The notes under the pieces: model-generated
What the model saw: the letters and a program-made list of their open reading frames with translations, nothing else
Told to the model about the DNA's origin: nothing
Database searches by the model: none
Assembly (NCBI RefSeq): GCF_000744095.1
Contig: NZ_JQLI01000008.1
Location: forward strand, 2,170,001-2,234,000
DNA length: 64,000 nucleotides
DNA from: Cupriavidus necator A5-1
GTDB taxonomy: Bacteria > Pseudomonadota > Gammaproteobacteria > Burkholderiales > Burkholderiaceae
Reading direction: 5' to 3'
Part shown: piece by piece, positions 19,268-27,977 of the stretch
Layout: every line of letters starts with the position of its first letter
Numbering within the stretch: position 1 is the stretch's first letter
Position numbers and translations under genes: made by a program

Positions 19268-21043
19268 ATGAGTGTGATCGAAGTCAAGGTGCCGGATATC
19301 GGCGATTTCGACGCGGTGGAAGTGATCGAGGTACTGGTCAAGGCCGGCGATACGGTCGAGACGGAACAGTCCCTGATCGTGCTGGAGTCCGACAAGGCGA
19401 GCATGGATGTGCCGTCGTCGGTCGCCGGCAAGGTAGTGGAGGTCAAGGTCAAGGTGGGCGACAAGGTCGGCCAGGGCGCGGTGATCTGCACCGTCGAGGC
19501 CCAGGCCGCCGCCGCCGCACCGGCGCCCGCGCAAGCCCCGGCTCCGGCCGCTGCGCCTGCGCCGGCTGCCGCGGCACCGGCTGCTGCGCCGGCCGCCGCA
19601 ACGCATAGCGGCGGTGCCGATATCCAGTGCGAAATGCTGGTGCTGGGCGCCGGCCCCGGCGGCTACTCGGCCGCCTTCCGCGCCGCTGACCTGGGCATGA
19701 ACACCGTGCTGGTGGAACGCTACAGCACGCTTGGCGGCGTCTGCCTGAACGTGGGCTGCATCCCGTCCAAGGCGCTGCTGCACAACGCCGCAGTGATCGA
19801 CGAAGCCAAGGCGCTGGCCGCCCACGGCATCCTGTTCGGCGAAGCCAAGATCGACCTCGACGGCCTGCGCCACTACAAGAACCAGGTGGTCGGCAAGCTG
19901 ACTGGCGGCCTGGCCGGCATGGCCAAGGCGCGCAAGGTGCAGGTGGTGCGCGGCATCGGCAACTTCCTGGATCCGCACCACATGGAAGTCGAGCTGACCG
20001 AGGGCGAGGGCAAGCGCAGCACCGGCAAGAAAACCGTGATCCGCTTCGAGAAGGCAATCATCGCCGCCGGCAGCCAGGCGGTGAAGCTGCCCTTCATCCG
20101 GGAAGACCCGCGCATCGTCGACTCGACCGGCGCGCTGGAGCTGCCGGAAGTGCCCAACAAGATGCTGGTCATCGGCGGCGGCATCATCGGCCTGGAAATG
20201 GCCACCGTGTACAGCACGCTGGGCGCGGAGATCGATGTCGTTGAAATGCTGCCGGGCCTGATGGGCGGCGCCGACCGCGACCTGGTCAAGGTCTGGGAGA
20301 AGAAGAACAAGGACCGTTTCGGCAAGGTCATGCTGAATACCAAGACGGTCGGGGTGGAAGCCAAGCCGGACGGCATCTACGTCAAGTTCGAGGGCGAGCA
20401 GGCGCCGGCCGAGGCGCAGCGCTACGACCTGGTGCTGGTGTCGGTGGGCCGCGCGCCCAACGGCAAGCGCATCAGCGCCGAGAAGGCCGGCGTGGCCGTG
20501 ACCGACCGCGGCTTTATCAACGTCGACAAGCAGATGCGCACCAACGTGCCGCATATCTTCGCGATCGGCGACGTCGTCGGCCAGCCGATGCTGGCACACA
20601 AGGCAGTGCATGAAGCCCACGTGGCCGCGGAAGCCGCGCATGGCGAGAAGGCTTTCTTCGATGCCAAGCAGATCCCGTCGGTGGCCTTTACCGATCCGGA
20701 AGTGGCCTGGGCCGGCCTGACCGAAGACGAGTGCAAGACGCAGGGCATCAAGTACAGCAAGGGTGTGTTCCCGTGGGCCGCTTCGGGGCGCGCCATCGCC
20801 AACGGCCGCGACGAGGGCTTTACCAAGCTGATCTTCGACGAGGAAACGCATCGCGTGATCGGCGGCGGTATCGTCGGTATGCATGCCGGCGACCTGATCA
20901 GCGAAGTGTGCCTGGCGATCGAGATGGGCGCAGATGCGGTGGATATCGGCAAGACCATCCATCCGCATCCGACGCTGGGGGAATCGATCGGCATGGCGGC
21001 GGAGATCTACGAAGGAACGTGTACCGACGTGCCGCCGCGGTAG
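19268..21043 (+). CDS. lpdA: Dihydrolipoamide dehydrogenase (E3) with N-terminal lipoyl domain
   Basis: About 591 residues, longer than the common 470 because of an N-terminal lipoyl domain (residues 1-80, VLESDKASMDVPSS) and an Ala-Pro linker to about residue 115. The flavoprotein part starts at MLVLGAGPGGYSAAFRAADL (FAD site), then GGVCLNVGCIPSKALLH with the redox-active disulfide, MLVIGGGIIGLEMATVYSTL (NAD site), and the C-terminal dimerisation motif TIHPHPTLGESI with the active-site His-Glu pair. It reoxidises dihydrolipoamide on E2 to make NADH. Fused lipoyl-E3 proteins are standard for the pyruvate dehydrogenase of beta-proteobacteria, which ties it to the aceF just upstream. Confidence 0.96.
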   Translation: MSVIEVKVPDIGDFDAVEVIEVLVKAGDTVETEQSLIVLESDKASMDVPSSVAGKVVEVKVKVGDKVGQGAVICTVEAQAAAAAPAPAQAPAPAAAPAPAAAAPAAAPAAATHSGGADIQCEMLVLGAGPGGYSAAFRAADLGMNTVLVERYSTLGGVCLNVGCIPSKALLHNAAVIDEAKALAAHGILFGEAKIDLDGLRHYKNQVVGKLTGGLAGMAKARKVQVVRGIGNFLDPHHMEVELTEGEGKRSTGKKTVIRFEKAIIAAGSQAVKLPFIREDPRIVDSTGALELPEVPNKMLVIGGGIIGLEMATVYSTLGAEIDVVEMLPGLMGGADRDLVKVWEKKNKDRFGKVMLNTKTVGVEAKPDGIYVKFEGEQAPAEAQRYDLVLVSVGRAPNGKRISAEKAGVAVTDRGFINVDKQMRTNVPHIFAIGDVVGQPMLAHKAVHEAHVAAEAAHGEKAFFDAKQIPSVAFTDPEVAWAGLTEDECKTQGIKYSKGVFPWAASGRAIANGRDEGFTKLIFDEETHRVIGGGIVGMHAGDLISEVCLAIEMGADAVDIGKTIHPHPTLGESIGMAAEIYEGTCTDVPPR

Positions 21044-21275
21044 CGCTAATTTTGCTGAATTTAGTCGCCTGCCGTCCGGTGCTCGGCGCCCATTTTAAGT
21101 GGCGATGGACCATCAATATTGCTGGAATCGCTTGACCCTGTGATTGAGAGGGAGGCGGAGAGTGGCAGCTCTCGTGACGGTGAGCTGACCCGTTCTTTGA
21201 ACCTAGGAAAACATGGCGATATGGACGAAAGGCGGTCGCCGCTTCACTTGAATGAAACCTTAGAGGTAGTGACGA

Positions 21276-21443
21276 TTGTTTGAAAGCGGAATTGAGCGAG
21301 CCATTCTTGGTGCAGCATTCATCTTGTGGCTTGTCCACAGTTGGTATCTCAATAGGCAGCTCATCAACGCTCGCGAAAGTCTGGAGCGGGTGCTTGAACA
21401 GTTCCCGGGCATTCGAGAGTCGCTGAGACAGAACCACGGCTGA
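21276..21443 (+). CDS. Possible small membrane protein (55 aa)
   Basis: A TTG-started frame encodes one hydrophobic helix (RAILGAAFILWLVHSWYL, residues about 8-25) followed by an amphipathic tail (RQLINARESLERVLEQF). The composition is protein-like, but the start is non-standard and only a weak AGGT lies upstream. No family is recognised. Confidence 0.35.
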   Translation: MFESGIERAILGAAFILWLVHSWYLNRQLINARESLERVLEQFPGIRESLRQNHG

Positions 21444-21665
21444 GCGAGACCTGGCCGACGTCGGAATCTCGAGAGACGCAGGACTTCCCCAAAAGGCAGA
21501 ATGAGATGAGCAGCCGAACCTCTCTGTGCGCTATAGTCGAGAAATGGCTAGTCAATCTGGCCACGCTCTGCGATCTAAGCCCTATGAACTGGCTGTTCGT
21601 AGATACGCAACCCGATCAGGGGACGGTCGTCGGGTATTCATGCGCTGTTTTAACAACTGGCCATC

Positions 21666-22313
21666 ATGCGGAGTAAAAGCGAGTCTTTCCGACAGCGTAC
21701 TCTTGCTTTTGCCAAACTTCAAAAAGAAGTTCGGGCGATGACAGAGCGAGTGCATGGCCTTGCCATCAAGCGGTCGAGCAACGGTGATGCAGACTATCTT
21801 TCGCACGTTTCCGTCCTTATCGAGGCGCTGATCGACCGGGCAGACGCTCGCGGACGGGTCATATGTTTTGCGTCGGCAGCCGATTTTGGACTGCCACTAC
21901 GCGACCAAGGGGAGCGTTGCAGGCAGGCTGCAATGCAAACAGGGTCGGATTCGATCATGATCCTCTACTGGGCAGCCGTTCGTCGTATACATGACCAAGG
22001 GAGTGGGGCCTCCTACAATGCCGAAGTGAAGGATATGTCGCCAGGCAGCAGTATTGCTGGGACTACCGCTGCGATGGATCGTGGGCTGCGAGCCGAGCTT
22101 TGCCGACTATGCGAGACCTTGAGTGTCGATTTACGCTGTGCCACCGGTCACAACGCACTGACTCCCATTTCAGGAAAGCACATTCGCAGTGTTGGAGAGG
22201 GCCTACGTTCAGAGGCGCGGGTATATCAATGCGTTGAGTGCAAGGCGATCTGGACGAGGTACAACCATCGATCAGATCCGTTTGCGATATGGTCCATTAA
22301 TAATAAAGCGTAG
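21666..22313 (+). CDS. Hypothetical protein with C-terminal Cys pair
   Basis: About 215 residues, unrecognised. The N-terminal half is helical and charged (RQRTLAFAKLQKEVRAMTER), the middle is mixed. The C-terminus carries YQCVECKAIWTRYNHRSD, a CxxC that with nearby His could bind zinc, resembling half of a zinc ribbon. GC content is lower than in lpdA, suggesting separate origin. It stands alone, with the small membrane frame upstream and the converging LysR gene downstream. Confidence 0.6.
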   Translation: MRSKSESFRQRTLAFAKLQKEVRAMTERVHGLAIKRSSNGDADYLSHVSVLIEALIDRADARGRVICFASAADFGLPLRDQGERCRQAAMQTGSDSIMILYWAAVRRIHDQGSGASYNAEVKDMSPGSSIAGTTAAMDRGLRAELCRLCETLSVDLRCATGHNALTPISGKHIRSVGEGLRSEARVYQCVECKAIWTRYNHRSDPFAIWSINNKA

Positions 22314-22630
22314 TTCGGGTTTACGAGTTAAAAGACGGACGCATCGAGCACGACGAGAAGCTACTGCATCCAAAATTGCAATTAATCGCCAAGAAGCCAC
22401 GCAAACACCATGTATGGCTTGCACGTACTGCTGTGGTGAGGAATTTCACGATTTTGTTTAACATACCACCACAGGCTCGGCATAGCGGATAGCCAATCCC
22501 ATGTCGAATTTAATTTCACTATCAAAAAAGAACTTGGCGAGCCGCCTCCACCCTGGACATTCCTTGCTCGGGACAGAACGGAAGGGGTGCCAAATGAGGC
22601 ATCGCGATGTCTCCGGCCACTCCATGCTAT
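22314..22630. other. Intergenic region between convergent genes
   Basis: About 315 bases of comparatively AT-rich sequence. No gene, terminator or repeat recognised. Confidence 0.3.
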
Positions 22631-23560
22631 TCAGGAAGGGCTATCCGTCTCCGGGTATCGGTCGAAGGTTAGCTTCACAAGCTGACGCAGCCACACGATA
22701 GCTGGATCATGGTGAAAGCGCGGATGCCAGTACTGACTCAGCGCGTAAGGCGGCAATGTAACCGGCGGCTTGACGACTCGAACAATGCCGTATTGGCTGA
22801 AGACGTTGGCCAACTCCTCAGGCACGGTCGCGATCAGGTCGGGTTCCTGGTCCATCAGCAGCGGGATGGTTAGGAAGTGTGGGGTATGCAGATAGACGGT
22901 TCGCTTCAGGCCGTGACGCTCGAAGGCTGCGTCGTAGGTTGGACTGGAACGTCCCGCCAGGCTCACAGAAACGTGCGGCATGGATTCGAACTGCTCTATC
23001 GTGAGGGTATCGCGCACTCGCTTGTTCTTCTTACTGACGATCGTGACGAAACCATGCATGAACAACTGCTGCTGGAACAAGGACTCCGGTGCGGTCTGCA
23101 CGGAGCCAAGCAGCAGATCGGCGTCGCCCGAAGCCAGCAGCGCCTCGATTTGCGGAATGGGTACCTGCAGAGTGCGCAGAGTGCAGTGCGGCGCTTCCTT
23201 TCGCAATCGCTTCATCAGCGGTGGCAGGAAAACCAGCTCGCCCATATCGGTCATGCATAGCGTGAACGTCCGCCGCAAGGAAGTTGGGTCGAAGCTCGCC
23301 TGAGGCAGTACGCGAGTGCGAACTGCCGTCATGACTTCGAGAACCGTTCCGGCCAGCGCTTCGGCCTTGATCGTCGGCGTCATGCCGGCCGCCGTTTTCA
23401 CGAAAAGCGGATCGTCGAAATAGTCGCGCAAGCGGTTCAGCGCATGGCTCATGGCGCTTTGGGTGAGGCCGAGCTGGGCCGCGGCGCGCGTCACACTGCG
23501 CTCGCGCAACATGGCATCGAAGACCGTTAGCAGGTTGTAATCGAACGCGTCGCTATGCAT
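22631..23560 (-). CDS. LysR-family transcriptional regulator
   Basis: About 309 residues. The N-terminal HTH (residues 5-65) reads DYNLLTVFDAMLRERSVTRA then QLGLTQSAMSHALNRLRDYF. The rest is the periplasmic-binding-like effector domain (TLCMTDMGELVFLPPLMKRL). Its type resembles NahR/NodD-group regulators of aromatic catabolism. An AGGA nine bases upstream supports ATG 23560; ATG 23569 is also in frame but too close to that site. It is divergent from the Rieske oxygenase gene with a 104-base shared control region, so it very likely regulates that oxygenase/reductase pair. Confidence 0.92.
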   Translation of the reverse strand: MHSDAFDYNLLTVFDAMLRERSVTRAAAQLGLTQSAMSHALNRLRDYFDDPLFVKTAAGMTPTIKAEALAGTVLEVMTAVRTRVLPQASFDPTSLRRTFTLCMTDMGELVFLPPLMKRLRKEAPHCTLRTLQVPIPQIEALLASGDADLLLGSVQTAPESLFQQQLFMHGFVTIVSKKNKRVRDTLTIEQFESMPHVSVSLAGRSSPTYDAAFERHGLKRTVYLHTPHFLTIPLLMDQEPDLIATVPEELANVFSQYGIVRVVKPPVTLPPYALSQYWHPRFHHDPAIVWLRQLVKLTFDRYPETDSPS

Positions 23561-23591
23561 AGCGTACATTCCTAACATGATTGTCATGAGA

Positions 23592-23620
23592 TTGACGCAT
23601 GTTGCGGCCGTCCCTAATCT
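23592..23620 (+). promoter_or_regulatory. Probable promoter of the Rieske oxygenase operon
   Basis: TTGACG (23592-23597), a 17-base spacer and TAATCT (23615-23620), 45 bases before the oxygenase ATG. It lies in the divergent region shared with the LysR gene, where LysR proteins normally act. Confidence 0.5.
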
Positions 23621-23664
23621 CCTGTCAACGCGCCTCGTAGAGGGCGTACTCACAGGAGACAAGC

Positions 23665-24717
23665 ATGTTCCTCAGGAACACCTGGTATGTGGCCGGCTGG
23701 GACAAGGAAGTCGGTGAATCCAACCTCTTCAGCCGCACAATCATCGGTACCCCGGTTCTGATGTACCGGACAGCAGACGGTACGCTTCAGGCACTCGAAG
23801 ACCGCTGCTGCCATCGTGGCGCGCCCCTGTCCGTTGGACGGCGCGAGGGTGACTGCGTGCGGTGCATGTATCACGGCCTGAAGTTCGATGCGACGGGCCA
23901 ATGCGTAGAAGCGCCGGCGCAGCAACGCATCCCGCCACAGGCGCGTGTCCGGAAGTTTCCCGTGGTGGAGCGCAATCGCTGGATCTGGATCTGGATGGGC
24001 GATGCCGAACAGGCGGATCCGGCTCTCATTCCCGATACGCACTGGCTCGCGGACCCGGCCTGGCGCAGTCTCGATGGCTATATCCATTACGACACGAACT
24101 ATTTGCTGATCGCCGACAACCTTCTCGACTTTTCTCATCTGCCATTCGTCCATCCCACGACGCTAGGCGGTGGCGAGGATTATGCGGCGGCCCAGCCGGA
24201 GGTAGAGCGACTGCAGGACGGCGTGCGTATCACGCGCTGGACGCTCAACACCGAGCCGCCACCGTTTGCAAAGCAGGTCAAGAACTGGCCGGGCAAGGTG
24301 GATCGCTGGAACATCTACAACTTCACGATTCCTGCAATTTTGCTGATGGATTCCGGCATGTCGCCGACCGGCACGGGCGCGCCAGAAGGCACGCGCATCG
24401 ACGCCGCAGAGTTTCGCGGCTGCCAGGCGCTGACGCCGGAAACCGAGACCTCGACGCACTACTTCTTTGCCCATCCGCACAATTTCGCCATTGACGATCC
24501 GGATGTCACGCGTTCCATCCACCAGAGCGTCGTGACGGCGTTTGACGAGGACCGCGACATCATTACCGCACAACAACGGTCCCTGGCGCTGGCACCGGAC
24601 TTCAAGATGATGCCTTTCTCCATTGATGCGGCCTTGTCGCAGTTCCGGTGGGTCGTCGAGCGCCGGCTCGCCGAAGAGGCTGCACAACAGCCAACGCCAC
24701 AGTCCAAGGGGGCATGA
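23665..24717 (+). CDS. Rieske non-haem iron oxygenase, VanA-like (aromatic O-demethylase/hydroxylase)
   Basis: About 350 residues. The Rieske 2Fe-2S domain fills residues 5-110: EDRCCHRGAPLSVGRREGD and CMYHGLKFDATG give the CxH and CxxH ligands. The catalytic domain has ADNLLDFSHLPFVHP, with the Asn/Asp bridge and two iron-binding His residues. The length and N-terminus (MFLRNTWYVAGWDKE) match the vanillate demethylase oxygenase group, which removes O-methyl groups or hydroxylates aromatic acids. CAGGAGACA precedes ATG 23665. It overlaps the reductase gene by four bases and is controlled by the divergent LysR. The true substrate is not determinable; nearby genes fit an aromatic or N-heterocyclic compound. 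Confidence 0.9.
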   Translation: MFLRNTWYVAGWDKEVGESNLFSRTIIGTPVLMYRTADGTLQALEDRCCHRGAPLSVGRREGDCVRCMYHGLKFDATGQCVEAPAQQRIPPQARVRKFPVVERNRWIWIWMGDAEQADPALIPDTHWLADPAWRSLDGYIHYDTNYLLIADNLLDFSHLPFVHPTTLGGGEDYAAAQPEVERLQDGVRITRWTLNTEPPPFAKQVKNWPGKVDRWNIYNFTIPAILLMDSGMSPTGTGAPEGTRIDAAEFRGCQALTPETETSTHYFFAHPHNFAIDDPDVTRSIHQSVVTAFDEDRDIITAQQRSLALAPDFKMMPFSIDAALSQFRWVVERRLAEEAAQQPTPQSKGA

Positions 24718-25664
24718 TGAAGCTCACCGTGACGACACTGCGCCTTGAGGCCGACGGCGTGCTTGGCGTCGAACTACGGGACCGATCGGGTGCCCCGCTG
24801 CCACCATTCGAACCCGGCGCCCACGTCGACGTCAGCCTTCCCAATGGGGTGACACGCCAGTACTCGATTGCCAGCAGCGCGACAGACGCCACGCGCTACT
24901 GGCTTGGCATTGGTCGTGCTGCGGCCTCGCGCGGAGGATCGAGCTATGCCCATGCAAACCTGCGCTTGGGAGACATCCTCGAAGTCAGTCATCCGCGTTC
25001 GTTTTTCGGCCTTCACGACGTGGCTTCCGGCCACCTCTTTATTGCTGGCGGCATTGGCATTACGCCGATTCTCGGCATGATCCATCGGTGCGTCGAGCGC
25101 GGTCACGCCTGGCGCCTGCTGTATTGTGTGCGATCGCGGCGCAATGCTGCTTATCTCGAACAGCTCGACACGTTCCGGAATCACGTCGTGATCCATGCAG
25201 ACGACGAGCATTCCGGCAGGGCCGATATCGAAGGCGCACTGCAGTCTTTGCCGGAGGGTTGGCATGTCTATACTTGCGGTCCCGCGGCGATGATGGAGGC
25301 GGTCTGTGATAGCGCAAGGCTGGCCGGTATCGGCGCAAGCTCGGTACATCTGGAGCGGTTCGGCGCAGATCCGACGGGCACTGCAGTCCGGCCACGCCAG
25401 CCGTTCAGCGTCCGGCTGCTTCGTCATGGGGGGTTCTTCGCCATTCCCGAAGACCGTAGCATTCTCGATGTTCTCGAGGCCAATGGCGTTGCCTTGCCGT
25501 CGTCATGCAGGGAAGGTCTGTGCGGAAGTTGCGAAATACCGCTCGTGTCTGGCCAAGCCGACCACCGGGACTATGTATTGAGTGAGGAAAAACGCTGCGC
25601 GAATCAGTCCATCCTGATCTGCGTGTCCCGGGCGAGGTGCGGCGAATTGGTGCTGGATATTTGA
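24714..25664 (+). CDS. Ferredoxin-type oxidoreductase, VanB-like
   Basis: About 316 residues of the phthalate-dioxygenase-reductase/VanB arrangement. An N-terminal flavin domain (GAHVDVSLPNGVTRQYSI, residues 37-54) is followed by an NAD domain (LFIAGGIGITPILGMIHRCV) and a C-terminal plant-type 2Fe-2S ferredoxin domain (SCREGLCGSCEIPLVSGQAD plus a later Cys near CANQSI). It passes electrons from NAD(P)H to the Rieske oxygenase. The start overlaps the oxygenase stop (ATGATGA); ATG 24714 or 24717 are both possible, with AAGGGGGC upstream. Confidence 0.93.
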   Translation: MMKLTVTTLRLEADGVLGVELRDRSGAPLPPFEPGAHVDVSLPNGVTRQYSIASSATDATRYWLGIGRAAASRGGSSYAHANLRLGDILEVSHPRSFFGLHDVASGHLFIAGGIGITPILGMIHRCVERGHAWRLLYCVRSRRNAAYLEQLDTFRNHVVIHADDEHSGRADIEGALQSLPEGWHVYTCGPAAMMEAVCDSARLAGIGASSVHLERFGADPTGTAVRPRQPFSVRLLRHGGFFAIPEDRSILDVLEANGVALPSSCREGLCGSCEIPLVSGQADHRDYVLSEEKRCANQSILICVSRARCGELVLDI

Positions 25665-25740
25665 TATGAGTGAAGCGGGTGGTCGCAATTCGAATGCACT
25701 TCGCTGGTGGAGATAGATGCGGGCCACGTTCTTGCGCGGA

Positions 25741-26412
25741 TCAAAGTTCGCGGTTTTCAGTCGGGCGGCCATGACGACGAATCTTGGTCGTGCCCGGCTT
25801 GGTGGGGCTCAATGTCTGATACCCCAGCAGGAAAGCATTCACGCCATCTTCGACGGCCTTCTTGAGCCGGGATTTTGTCGGACGAGCAGTCAGTCCCCAG
25901 ACTTGGTGATCGCGAATGTCCGCTTCGCATAGCCCTTTGAAGTGCAGTGCGGCAATATGTGGGTCGCTGACGCGGATCGCTCCGGAATCCATGAGTGCCT
26001 GCATGACCTTGGCCAGCGCGGACATGGTCCGCTTGGGCCCGTTCTCATAGTAGATGCGACACAACGCCGGAAACCGTCGCCCTTCCGCGAGAATCACGCT
26101 GTCGACCGCGACAACGGTAGGCGAAGTCACTAGTGTCATAAATGACATTCCCAGCCGTAGCAGCGCGCCTCGAACTGATTCGCCCTTGCGCTGGGTCTCG
26201 AGAAGGGCGTCTTGCTTATCGCGACCCACATCGATGACGAACGCTTCGAACAACTCTTCCTTTCCTCCGAAGTAGTTGTAAAGCGTGACCTTGGAGCCTC
26301 CAACCTCTGCAGCAATGGCTTCCATGGATACCTCGCCGTAACCGCGCGAGGTGAACAGCTTTCCTGCCGCGCGGATGTATGCGAGGCGTCGGGCTTCAGT
26401 CTTGACCCGCAT
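25741..26412 (-). CDS. TetR-family transcriptional regulator
   Basis: About 223 residues. The N-terminal TetR HTH reads AYIRAAGKLFTSRGYGEVSM, then EVGGSKVTLYNYFGGKEELF. The C-terminal ligand domain resembles the AcrR/TetR_C type (VKTEARR start; ALCRIYYENGPKRTMSALA). ATG 26412 has AGGG upstream and lies 12 bases from a 20-base palindrome that is likely its own operator. It runs convergently towards the reductase gene and lies downstream of the MFS gene on the same strand. Only one copy of its palindrome was seen, so its targets besides itself are unclear. Confidence 0.9.
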   Translation of the reverse strand: MRVKTEARRLAYIRAAGKLFTSRGYGEVSMEAIAAEVGGSKVTLYNYFGGKEELFEAFVIDVGRDKQDALLETQRKGESVRGALLRLGMSFMTLVTSPTVVAVDSVILAEGRRFPALCRIYYENGPKRTMSALAKVMQALMDSGAIRVSDPHIAALHFKGLCEADIRDHQVWGLTARPTKSRLKKAVEDGVNAFLLGYQTLSPTKPGTTKIRRHGRPTENREL

Positions 26413-26424
26413 AGGCGACCCTTT

Positions 26425-26444
26425 AATGTACGGTTCCGCACATT
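26425..26444. promoter_or_regulatory. Probable operator of the adjacent TetR gene
   Basis: AATGTACGGTTCCGCACATT is an imperfect inverted repeat (AATGT-CGG / CCG-ACATT), directly upstream of the TetR start. Its size and place are typical of TetR autoregulation. Confidence 0.5.
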
Positions 26445-26583
26445 TTACTGTCCATGTGGACCGGGCGGACAGCCAAGCATGCTCTGGCGTAAATGTCATA
26501 ACGTGCCCGGCCGTGCAAATGTGGTCGACACACGTCGGCAACTGAGCGCGACGCAAATGCGTAGACCCCGCGATGCCCGTGTA

Positions 26584-27753
26584 TCAGAGAACAGGCGTGG
26601 TGCTAGGCAGCGCCGCCGGCGCGCTACGCCAGGCCTGCCAGAAGCACACGGTACCGATTGCCGCGGCAGCGGCGACTACCATGCCGATACTTTCATAGCC
26701 CAGATTCTGCGCGGCAATGCCCCCGACGATGGGGCCGACCGCGGATCCCGCCATTGCCATGACCGGTGTCGCCGCGACCGCTCGAGTCGACGGATCATTA
26801 CGGGCCAGGAAGGCAAACACAAAGGTGTGAGCGAAGATCAGCACAGCCGGAAAGAGCGCTCCGGTGACCGCATAGGTTGGAAACAGCGTCGAATGCGTCA
26901 GCAGTACGCCAAGCACGCCCTGCAGGACTGGACCGAAAAGCATTACTGCCCGGGCCGAGATCCGGCTTTCCAGAATGGCGGCGAGCACGCCCGGAACGAG
27001 ATTCACTAAGCCGACCGCAAGCAACACGGCCATGATCAACTCTTTACCGAAGCCGCGCGCGGCTCCCACTGGTTCAAGGAAGCTGAGCAGCATGGCGTTG
27101 TTCATCGTCATGAAGCTTGTGCCGATCATCGCAAACCAGACGCCACGTGCCAGCGGAACATGGATGATGGGGTTGTCTTCTTGCGGGATCGGGCTACGCC
27201 GAGTCGGAAAGCCAAAGAGTGCAAAGAGCGCCGCGACCGACATGATCGCGCCGAGAACGAGGAACAGCGATGCACCGCCCGCGGCGTTCACCAGGCGTGG
27301 GACACCGCCCAGGAAGGCAAGGGACACAACGCTAAGCGCCGTGAATCCGACTGCGATGAGGCGATGCGGATTGGCGCTGGCGCCGATAGTCGAATGGGTG
27401 AAGGAGAGGCTGCAGCCGACTGCCAGTCCACAGGCAAGGTGGAGCGCAACCATTGCGCCATAGTCCCTTGTTGTCGCCAAGGCCGCAAATCCGGTGGCCG
27501 CGATGGCGAATCCCACGGGCGCGGCGACCGTGCCTCGAATGCTTCGGATACGAGGCGAAAAGAAAAGGCTGCTGACTACCACGGCGCCAAGAAACAGCGT
27601 GGCCAACATACCGGCAGCTTGTGGCTCAAGGCCGTATTGTCCGATCAGGACAATGCCCACCCATACCGGTAGCGCGACGATGTCGATCATCCCCGCGCAA
27701 TGGCCCACCACAAGCGCCGCGCGCCCCCTCAGCGTCTCAGTAGATCTGCTCAC
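26584..27753 (-). CDS. MFS transporter
   Basis: About 389 residues with roughly twelve hydrophobic segments, for example HCAGMIDIVALPVWVGIVLI near the start, AAPVGFAIAATGFAALATTR, and AGSAVGPIVGGIAAQNLGYE near the end. GTG 27753 is supported by GAAGGAGA six bases upstream. It carries a copy of the island's 18-bp operator just before the start (27770-27787), so it is probably induced with the monooxygenase and dioxygenase genes and moves a substrate or product of that pathway. The family's usual RXGRR loop is not obvious, so it is a divergent MFS member. Confidence 0.87.
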   Translation of the reverse strand: MSRSTETLRGRAALVVGHCAGMIDIVALPVWVGIVLIGQYGLEPQAAGMLATLFLGAVVVSSLFFSPRIRSIRGTVAAPVGFAIAATGFAALATTRDYGAMVALHLACGLAVGCSLSFTHSTIGASANPHRLIAVGFTALSVVSLAFLGGVPRLVNAAGGASLFLVLGAIMSVAALFALFGFPTRRSPIPQEDNPIIHVPLARGVWFAMIGTSFMTMNNAMLLSFLEPVGAARGFGKELIMAVLLAVGLVNLVPGVLAAILESRISARAVMLFGPVLQGVLGVLLTHSTLFPTYAVTGALFPAVLIFAHTFVFAFLARNDPSTRAVAATPVMAMAGSAVGPIVGGIAAQNLGYESIGMVVAAAAAIGTVCFWQAWRSAPAALPSTTPVL

Positions 27754-27769
27754 AGTTGTCTCCTTCGTA

Positions 27770-27787
27770 AATACGATACGTAGTGTT
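27770..27787. promoter_or_regulatory. TetR-type operator, site a (MFS gene)
   Basis: AATACGATACGTAGTGTT, a good match to the left half of the island motif AAWACGATACGnnnCGTA, 17 bases upstream of the MFS start. Confidence 0.6.
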
Positions 27788-27977
27788 TTGTAATGTAGCC
27801 TAATGATAGTTGGCCAGAGCGATCGATATATCGGGTGAAACCCGGATTTGATGGGGTGCTGAAGGGAGGTAAAGGGCTGTGGCCGTTTTCCAGCCCTCCA
27901 AAAAGACAATGGCCCGCGATTGCGGGCCACATACTGTTGTCCGGCATGGTGCGATGCCAGACGCCTGTCACGAGACT

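Noticed and set aside
19232..20968. Minus-strand frame of 578 codons opposite lpdA
   Set aside because: His- and Arg-rich shadow of the lpdA coding strand with no features of its own.
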